From Gammaproteobacteria bacterium (GTDB lineage: Bacteria; Pseudomonadota; Gammaproteobacteria; Burkholderiales; Burkholderiaceae_C): DNA of 11,467 bases. Below the pieces are notes generated by a model, which was not told where the DNA came from, did not search any database, and worked only from the letters and a program-made list of their open reading frames with translations. The translations under genes were made by a program, and so were the position numbers. Each line of letters begins with the position of its first letter. Position 1 is the first letter of the stretch. The stretch lies in the NCBI GenBank assembly GCA_018903185.1, contig JAHIQV010000221.1, forward strand, positions 1-11,467, given 5' to 3'. This document shows, one piece after another, positions 7,170 through 11,467 of the stretch.

Positions 7170-8360
7170 TCAGGTCACCATCAGCGATTGCAGCTCGTTC
7201 ATGGTGTCGGTTGCCGACGCTCTGGAGTGTTCGACGACGAAACCGGCGATGGTCGAAATCCCTTGGGCCGCGGCCAGGTGGTGGGCATCAAGACCCCGGG
7301 TCGGCACAAAACGACCACATGCAACCCAACGCTCGAGCCGGGCGGTCATCTCCGGGAAACGCCGCTGAGAACGCAAGGTGACAGATTGGGTGACGTGGGC
7401 TCCGGCGCGTGCGGTGGCCGAGGCGTGCAACAGCACCTGAGCGCTGGAGGCATTGAGACGGAAGTTGGGGTCGAACGCCACGAGTTGACCTTCATCCGTT
7501 TCGCCGACATCGCAGCCGGCGATCCCAATGAAACCGGCCTGACGTGCCCGTTCCCCGATTGTCGACATCAACGTCGCCATTTCCGATGATGGCGCGTCGT
7601 TGGCATCGATCAAGCTACCCGATTGCTTGCCAGGCAGATCGAAGATCTGCTCGGCGCAGCCAGCGTAAATCACTTGGTCGGGGCTCACGAGAATGCAAGC
7701 GCACCAGCTGCGGCGCACCTTGATATGGGATTCCATGATCAGGGTGCCTTTCGGGTCGAGCGCCTCCAGCTCATCAAGAGCGGCCTGGTAGCTGGAGCTG
7801 TCGGCACAGTGCCTGACCGCATAGCCCCATCCCGTGGCTGCATCACCGGCCACCTTCAGCCAGACCGGAAACGTGAACGTCATTGGCCAGGCTTGCGCAT
7901 GGTTGACCAAGTGCCGGGGTGCCAGGTTTTGAGGCGGTACCAGCAGATGCAGCCGGCTCTTGGCGTTGAGATCGTGCCACAGGGAATTCGGAACCAGCAG
8001 TGCGCTGTCGTCGTACAAGGCTGGTGGCATGGGGTATGCGGACAGAATCCGGTGGCCTTCCTGCACAAGCTGTCGCGCCAGTGCGTGGGCTTCCTCGCCC
8101 GTGTCGTAGCGCAGCGTGGTTTCCTCGATGCGAAGGCCGGCCAGCGTCATGAGGTCCAGAAACGCCACCGTGGCACAGGAACGGTGTCGCACGGCAGCGC
8201 GCCGTCCGAACATCCCCAGTCCGATGCCAGTGACAGCCTCCAGATTGACAGGCTGGAATCCGAGCAAACGCGTCTGGTGCAAATCGGTTCTGGCCATGAA
8301 GACCGCGTCCGGTGGCAGCCAGGCGTCCAGATCGATCAGCCAGCTCAACGGCATGGTCAT
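7170..8360 (-). CDS. ATP-grasp domain protein (396 aa), function unknown
   Basis: The C-terminal two thirds look like an ATP-grasp ligase domain. Lys169 in the strand FPVWLKV would bind nucleotide. IMESHIKVRRSW (208-219) has Glu210 as the probable adenine/hinge residue. CDVGETDEGQLVAFDPNFRLNAS (283-305) carries Asp284, Asp297, Asn299 and Arg301, the metal- and phosphate-binding D-x-N-x-R pattern. The N-terminal part (1-130) is not one I recognise. There is no signal peptide or membrane helix, so it is probably cytosolic. The ATG at 8360 overlaps the stop of the upstream ATP-grasp gene (ATGA) and GAGGAA at 8369-8374 serves as ribosome site. Known: such enzymes form an acyl-phosphate and join a carboxylate to an amine or thiol. 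The substrate is unknown; pairing with a second ATP-grasp gene suggests two successive ligations or one heteromeric enzyme. Sampled GC is lower than in rmuC or mrp. Confidence 0.8.
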   Translation of the reverse strand: MTMPLSWLIDLDAWLPPDAVFMARTDLHQTRLLGFQPVNLEAVTGIGLGMFGRRAAVRHRSCATVAFLDLMTLAGLRIEETTLRYDTGEEAHALARQLVQEGHRILSAYPMPPALYDDSALLVPNSLWHDLNAKSRLHLLVPPQNLAPRHLVNHAQAWPMTFTFPVWLKVAGDAATGWGYAVRHCADSSSYQAALDELEALDPKGTLIMESHIKVRRSWCACILVSPDQVIYAGCAEQIFDLPGKQSGSLIDANDAPSSEMATLMSTIGERARQAGFIGIAGCDVGETDEGQLVAFDPNFRLNASSAQVLLHASATARAGAHVTQSVTLRSQRRFPEMTARLERWVACGRFVPTRGLDAHHLAAAQGISTIAGFVVEHSRASATDTMNELQSLMVT

Positions 8361-9181
8361 GGCAGGAATTCCTCGATGCCCCGGGACAGGTGTGTCAGCC
8401 TGGGAGAGTCAGGGTCGCCAGCGTAGGCGGGTGTCTTGTTCAGGTCCAGCACGATCGGTTTGCCTTCATGCATGACGTAATCGAATTTTCCAAAATCGAA
8501 ACCCGCGCGTTGCTTCAAGTCGATCAGTTCGTCCGGTACGTCGTCAATGAACTCGTGCCGCACCAGGTTACCGGCCTTGACCATGTGGTCGGTGCCCAGC
8601 AGCCGCCAGCCGTAGCTGAAGGAGCCCAGGAACATCCATCCCCGGATGCAGTAGAGATCACCGTCACGCTCAGGCATGAACCGTTCAACGATGTAGGCCG
8701 GGTTGCGCCAGACCCACCCTGGAACATCACGGATGGAGGGCACCACGGGGTAGTGCCGGTCCGGCAACTGGCCGGCCAGTTGCCACGGCCTGGCAGTGAG
8801 CCTGACCCGCGGGGACGGCATGTGGTGTTCTGGCGGAAGACAAGCCAGACCTTCGGGCAACCCAAAATGGTTGAGATCGGTTTTCACAATGACCGGGCCG
8901 TCCCAGTCGCCATCCCGGGAAAGTCGCAGGGTCGAGTACAGGCTCTTGGAGATATCCCGTACCGCTCCATTGATCACAGCCCGTCCCGCAGGAGGTGTGG
9001 GAGCATCGGCGTCGTTCAGACGGGTTTTGTCGACATGAAGCACGCAGGCATCGGCTCCGGGGTCATAGACGGAGCCTGATGTTGACACGATGCCTCGCGC
9101 TTCCCAGCGTTTGGTCAGGTGATGAAGTACATAGAAATTCGGTAGCGCCTGTTGCCCACAGGCGATGCTGATCAAGGTCAT
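8357..9181 (-). CDS. Short ATP-grasp-like protein (274 aa), function unknown
   Basis: A compact protein with ATP-grasp landmarks in order: GPVIVKTDLNHFGLPE (95-110) with Lys100; YIVERFMPE (163-171) with Glu166; then GKFDYVMHEGKPIVLDLNKTP (231-251) with Asp234, Asp246 and Asn248 as metal ligands. Residues 1-80 begin with a Rossmann-like stretch (ISIACGQQ, then a helix LHHLTKRWEARG) and include AVINGAVRDISKS (68-80), but I cannot assign a named family. There is no signal peptide or membrane segment. The ATG at 9181 is forced, because an in-frame TGA lies at 9191-9193, and it has only a poor ribosome site, so it may depend on upstream translation. The gene is first of a two-gene unit, 4-bp overlapped by the second ATP-grasp gene. 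The two proteins share little visible sequence, so this is not a recent duplication. A family-level call is fairly safe; the substrate is not known. Confidence 0.75.
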   Translation of the reverse strand: MTLISIACGQQALPNFYVLHHLTKRWEARGIVSTSGSVYDPGADACVLHVDKTRLNDADAPTPPAGRAVINGAVRDISKSLYSTLRLSRDGDWDGPVIVKTDLNHFGLPEGLACLPPEHHMPSPRVRLTARPWQLAGQLPDRHYPVVPSIRDVPGWVWRNPAYIVERFMPERDGDLYCIRGWMFLGSFSYGWRLLGTDHMVKAGNLVRHEFIDDVPDELIDLKQRAGFDFGKFDYVMHEGKPIVLDLNKTPAYAGDPDSPRLTHLSRGIEEFLP

Positions 9182-9190
9182 GACCGGTAC

Positions 9191-9325
9191 TCACGGGAGT
9201 CTCATGGACAGGAGGAATAGTCGACGCGCCGGAGTCATGGACAAGCCGACAGGCGCGGCAGTGGGAAAGCGGTACTGAGCAGCGGGTACAGGCGAGAGAT
9301 CCAGACAAGAAGCGCCCACCTTCAT
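9191..9325 (-). CDS. Possible small ORF (44 aa) just upstream of the ATP-grasp pair
   Basis: ATG at 9325 to TGA at 9191-9193; the stop lies 9 nt before the ATP-grasp start. The peptide begins MKVGASCLDLSP, has a Pro/Ala middle (about residues 12-26) and a basic-hydrophobic end (TPARRLFLLSMRLP). Ribosome site weak: GGCGGA, 6 nt upstream. By hand count about 64% of third positions are G or C, close to background, so coding is not proven. It has almost no Asp, Glu or Lys, which argues against a graspetide core. The frame stays open upstream to an ATG at 9364, but that codon overlaps the candidate -10. It could be a leader peptide, a peptide substrate, or nothing. Confidence 0.2.
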   Translation of the reverse strand: MKVGASCLDLSPVPAAQYRFPTAAPVGLSMTPARRLFLLSMRLP

Positions 9326-9359
9326 CACACATCCGCCGCATCTACACAACCTGATATTG

Positions 9360-9365
9360 ATCATA
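9360..9365 (-). promoter_or_regulatory. Candidate -10 element of the ATP-grasp unit
   Basis: TATGAT on the minus strand (5 of 6 to TATAAT) sits in the most AT-rich patch of the spacer and would start transcripts near 9353, about 170 nt before the first ATP-grasp ATG. The -35 position matches poorly, so an activator or another start is possible. Confidence 0.25.
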
Positions 9366-9480
9366 GCCCGTTGCAGTCCTTTGCCTGCTCGCCCTGCATG
9401 GCAACACCCTGTCTGCGGTTCTTGTTCATCGAAGCGCGATGTTCGCTCCACGTTTCCTTCCCACGATCGGTCACCCTGAC

Positions 9481-9506
9481 ACCGTTGCCCTTCACCGTTG
9501 CCCTTC
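9481..9506. repeat. 13-bp perfect tandem repeat
   Basis: ACCGTTGCCCTTC occurs twice in direct succession (9481-9493 and 9494-9506), and the first two bases of a third unit follow. It lies in the spacer between the phasin terminator and the candidate ATP-grasp promoter. It may be a slippage product or a pair of protein-binding sites. Confidence 0.9.
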
Positions 9507-9574
9507 ACTTTGCTCACGGTGACCAGATCGCAGCGGGACTTGCACCCGCAGGTGTGTGCCCATGCCGGGCGCTC

Positions 9575-9607
9575 AAAAAAAAAAGAGGCACCGAAGTGCC
9601 TCTTTTT
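9575..9607 (-). terminator. Rho-independent terminator of the phasin gene
   Basis: GAGGCAC and GTGCCTC form a perfect 7-bp stem closed by a TTCG tetraloop on the minus strand (9585-9602). It is followed by ten T on the minus strand and preceded by five A, which lengthen the stem with A-U pairs. It begins 38 nt after the phasin stop and insulates the ATP-grasp unit from phasin transcription. It is symmetrical enough to work from either side. Confidence 0.95.
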
Positions 9608-9644
9608 AAGGGAAGGAGCGGCCCGAAGGCCGTTCACACCGGGA

Positions 9645-10187
9645 TCAGACCTTGGAAGCCTTCTTGGCCAGGTCGGTGGCCTGCTTGGAAGCGACGGCGA
9701 AGTTGGCCTGGGCGGTGGCCGAGGCTTTCTTGATGGTGGCCTGAGCCGTTTCAACAGCCTTCTGGCCCTGGCTCAGCGCGCTCTGCAGAGCGGCGACGGC
9801 GGCTTCGGAGCCGGCCGGTGCGTTCTTCACCAGTTGGTCCACGGAGGCGCCGATGGCCTTCTGTGCGTCAGCCACGGTGGCTTCGAACTGCTTGGTGAAA
9901 TCGGCACTGCCTTCGGTGGCGATGCTCTGCACGTGCTGGAAGTAAGCGGTCGACTTTTCAGCCAGGGGCTGGAAGAAGGCGGCTTGCAGGCTCATGAATT
10001 CCTGGGGCGTCTTGACGGACATCACGGCCTTGGCGTGGTTGAAGGACTCGCCCAGGGCGGCTTTGGAAGCGGCCATGTTGAGCTCGACCAGCTTTTCCAC
10101 GCCAGCGTAAGCCTTCTTGGCGGCGCCTTCGAAGGCGTCCATGTTGGCTTTGTTGGCGGCGATGATCTGTTCAGCGGGGTTGTTCAT
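9645..10187 (-). CDS. Phasin family protein (PHA granule-associated)
   Basis: A 180-residue, Ala/Lys/Gln-rich, wholly helical-looking protein with no signal peptide. Residues about 5-105 match the phasin domain of PHB-producing betaproteobacteria: an N-terminal QIIAANKANMDAFEGAAKKA (8-27), VEKLVELNMAASKAALGES (30-48), and TPQEFMSLQAAFFQPLAEKS (60-79). The C-terminal part (about 130-180) is an Ala-rich amphipathic tail ending in KKASKV. Known: phasins coat polyhydroxyalkanoate granules in the cytoplasm and control their size and number; expression is usually repressed by PhaR until granules titrate it away. The ATG at 10187 has AAGGAA at 10194-10199 with a 6-nt spacer. The gene is monocistronic: its own promoter with two palindromic operators upstream and a strong terminator downstream. 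PHA synthase genes are not in the window, so the call rests on the domain and the operators. Confidence 0.92.
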   Translation of the reverse strand: MNNPAEQIIAANKANMDAFEGAAKKAYAGVEKLVELNMAASKAALGESFNHAKAVMSVKTPQEFMSLQAAFFQPLAEKSTAYFQHVQSIATEGSADFTKQFEATVADAQKAIGASVDQLVKNAPAGSEAAVAALQSALSQGQKAVETAQATIKKASATAQANFAVASKQATDLAKKASKV

Positions 10188-10251
10188 TTCGGGTTCCTTG
10201 AGGTGGAGGGTTGAAGGAGCCGCTCTTGAACATGTCCCGGATCACCGAGTT

Positions 10252-10268
10252 ATGTTGCAGTGCAGCAT
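10252..10268. promoter_or_regulatory. Operator 1 of the phasin promoter, PhaR-like site
   Basis: ATGTTGCAGTGCAGCAT is a palindrome with one mismatched pair, centred on 10260. Its core TTGC-AGT-GCAG is one base off CTGC-N3-GCAG, the site I recall for PhaR of Paracoccus denitrificans. It covers about +1 to +17 of the predicted phasin transcript, a position suited to blocking initiation. Confidence 0.7.
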
Positions 10269-10275
10269 GAACGCG

Positions 10276-10303
10276 ATTCTACGGGTAATCCCGGGGATGG
10301 CAA
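10276..10303 (-). promoter_or_regulatory. Sigma70-type promoter of the phasin gene
   Basis: On the minus strand TTGCCA (10298-10303, 5 of 6 to TTGACA) and TAGAAT (10276-10281, 5 of 6 to TATAAT) are 16 nt apart. Transcription should begin near 10269, leaving a leader of about 80 nt. Both flanks carry palindromic operators. Confidence 0.75.
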
Positions 10304-10310
10304 GCGTTTT

Positions 10311-10327
10311 TTGCTGCAGTGCAGCAA
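10311..10327. promoter_or_regulatory. Operator 2 of the phasin promoter, PhaR-like site
   Basis: TTGCTGCAGTGCAGCAA is a perfect 17-bp palindrome around G10319 and contains an exact CTGC-N3-GCAG. It begins 7 nt upstream of the -35 box. It shares 11 central bases with operator 1, whose centre is 59 bp away, so one regulator dimer or tetramer could hold both. Confidence 0.75.
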
Positions 10328-10391
10328 TGTTAGAGGCATTCCCCAAAAGCAGGGGGTTCGCTGGTGATCGCAGGTCGCCGGACGCTCGTGC

Positions 10392-11467
10392 TCAGAACCA
10401 GGTCGTGACCGCGTCCACCACGCGGTAGGCGTCGTCCACCACTGGTATCCAGCGCCATTTGTCAAACGTGGTGCAGGGGTGCGAAATGCCGGAGGCCACG
10501 GTTTCGCCGAGCACGGGCCATTCCTCCTCAGGGGCCGAGGCGTCGTAGCGCAGGTAGGCGTGCTGGTCGTTCAGGGCGTCGATGCGCCAGTGGGCGGGCA
10601 CGCCGCGAGGCGCGCCACCCTGCCCGTCCGAACGCCAGATCGGCAAAGGCAGATCGAGGTCGTGCGACACGTCGCGCCGACCCATGCTGAGCAGCGCCAG
10701 GCCGGGCTCGGGGCAGCTCTGCACGCAGGCCAGCACTTCCAGCGCGGGCTTCAGGGTCTCCCGCAGGTTCAGGCGCTCGGCCACACAGCAGAGGTAACGG
10801 GTGTAGCGCTGGTGGTCGTGTGTGAGGTAGCAGCCCGAGCGCAGCACGCCACGCACCGGGCGGCCCAGGTTCGGCGTGAGCCGCTCGGCCACCAGATCGA
10901 AGATGGCGGAGCCGCCCGCGCTGAGGATGACTTCTTCGTGAGCGAACCAGCCCTGCGCAATGGCTTCGCGCGCTGTGGCCTCCACGCGGTCCATCAGGCC
11001 TTGCACGGTGGCGCGGTCTTTGGCGTGGTCGCAGGTCGCGGTGGTGCCTTCGTAGCACTCGATGCCGGCGAGCCGGAGCACCGGGCTGGCAGCGATGCGC
11101 TGCGCGATCTGCCGGGCTTCGTCGGCCGTGCGGCAGCCGCTGCGCTGGCCAGCGATGCCCAGCTCCAGCAGCACCTCGAACCGGCCCTGGAAACCACGCG
11201 CCGTGGCCCAGGCTTCGATGGCGTCCACCTGCCCGGTGGCGTCCACGAGGAACATCGAACGCAGCGCAGGCTGCTCGGCGTGCAGCAGCGCCAGCGCGTC
11301 CAGCTCCGCGCGCTGGATCACCTGGTTCGCGATCAGCAGCACCGGCACACCGTGCCGCGCGCCCACCGCTGCCTGGAACACGGTGGCGAAGCTGATGCCC
11401 CAGGCGCCCGCGTCCAGCTGCATCTGCCAGAGTTCGGGTGACATGCTGGTCTTGCCGTGCGGCGCGA
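10392..11467 (-). CDS. PLP-dependent amino acid deaminase / D-threonine aldolase-like (DSD1 family), N-terminus cut
   Basis: The frame is open to the right edge and reads APHGKTSMSPELWQ there, so the ATG at 11444 is internal. The Lys of PHGKT is in the place of the Schiff-base lysine of fold-type III (alanine-racemase-like) enzymes such as D-threonine aldolase and eukaryotic-type D-serine dehydratase. LDAGAWGISFATVFQA follows, as in the deaminase branch. A C-terminal D-serine-dehydratase-type domain ends with SGISHPCTTFDKWR, whose His and Cys, 29 and 27 residues from the end, match the metal-binding H-x-C pair. About 357 residues are present; perhaps 40-60 are missing. Known members act on D-serine, D-threonine or 3-hydroxy-D-aspartate with PLP and a divalent metal; the substrate here is not readable. 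It ends 205 nt before the phasin start codon and is probably a separate transcript; a weak CCCC/GGGG hairpin near 10341-10356 lacks a T run. Confidence 0.88.
   Translation of the reverse strand, partial: APHGKTSMSPELWQMQLDAGAWGISFATVFQAAVGARHGVPVLLIANQVIQRAELDALALLHAEQPALRSMFLVDATGQVDAIEAWATARGFQGRFEVLLELGIAGQRSGCRTADEARQIAQRIAASPVLRLAGIECYEGTTATCDHAKDRATVQGLMDRVEATAREAIAQGWFAHEEVILSAGGSAIFDLVAERLTPNLGRPVRGVLRSGCYLTHDHQRYTRYLCCVAERLNLRETLKPALEVLACVQSCPEPGLALLSMGRRDVSHDLDLPLPIWRSDGQGGAPRGVPAHWRIDALNDQHAYLRYDASAPEEEWPVLGETVASGISHPCTTFDKWRWIPVVDDAYRVVDAVTTWF

Larger units (their letters stand above)
9182..9574. other. Spacer between the ATP-grasp pair and the phasin terminator
   Basis: About 390 nt with no convincing gene. 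It holds the weak 44-codon ORF, a 13-bp tandem repeat (9481-9506) and a possible -10 element (9360-9365). A competing minus-strand ORF from ATG 9341 runs into the ATP-grasp gene in another frame and has a CxxC-x6-CxxC pattern, but nothing else supports it. AT content rises near 9300-9365, where a promoter for the ATP-grasp unit would be expected. Confidence 0.6.

Noticed and set aside
9326..9754. Long upstream extension of the 44-codon ORF frame to 9754
   Set aside because: It runs through the phasin terminator and the 3' part of the phasin gene in another frame, so it cannot be one expressed gene.
9498..10214. 238-codon plus-strand Gly-rich open frame
   Set aside because: Antisense to the phasin gene. 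It also crosses the phasin terminator, and no ribosome site or domain was seen.
10479..11441. 320-codon plus-strand open frame
   Set aside because: Antisense to the PLP enzyme gene, which has convincing active-site motifs on the minus strand.
1..11467. tRNA or rRNA genes, insertion sequences, integrase, CRISPR array
   Set aside because: No transposase- or integrase-like protein, no spaced direct repeats of CRISPR type and no tRNA-like cloverleaf was noticed on either strand.

Overview
The window looks like chromosomal DNA of a betaproteobacterium, most likely Burkholderiales/Comamonadaceae (Hydrogenophaga- or Acidovorax-like). The reasons are the high GC content with strong G/C third positions, the style of the phasin, RmuC, RidA and amino-acid deaminase proteins, and the set of housekeeping genes. 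The genus is an inference from protein style; no search was run. All genes except one (ridA) lie on the minus strand.

Reading down the minus strand from the right edge: (i) a PLP-dependent amino acid deaminase/D-threonine-aldolase-like gene, cut by the window end (10392-11467). (ii) A phasin gene (9645-10187) with a good sigma70 promoter flanked by two nearly identical palindromes of the CTGC-N3-GCAG type, an arrangement expected for the PHA regulator PhaR. A strong hairpin terminator follows the gene. (iii) A spacer of somewhat lower GC (9182-9574) and then two overlapping genes for divergent ATP-grasp proteins (8357-9181 and 7170-8360). Their product is unknown, and this is the part most likely to hold an undescribed system. 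A short ORF ends 9 nt before the first of them. (iv) ridA on the plus strand (6584-7054), convergent with the ATP-grasp pair and divergent from rmuC. (v) rmuC (4992-6506), whose stop overlaps the start of an MFS transporter (3823-4995), closed by a hairpin. (vi) The first genes of an Mrp/Pha-type multisubunit cation/proton antiporter operon: a fused MrpAB subunit (897-3731), MrpC (514-900) and the N-terminal part of MrpD (1-514). Start/stop overlaps link them; mrpE, F and G are expected beyond the left edge.

The flanks are ordinary core functions: pH and sodium homeostasis (Mrp), genome maintenance (RmuC), clearing of reactive enamines (RidA), granule-bound PHA storage (phasin) and amino acid catabolism. 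The ATP-grasp pair sits between them as an accessory cassette. Its members keep the nucleotide- and metal-binding residues of active ATP-grasp ligases, while their N-terminal halves match no family I can name.
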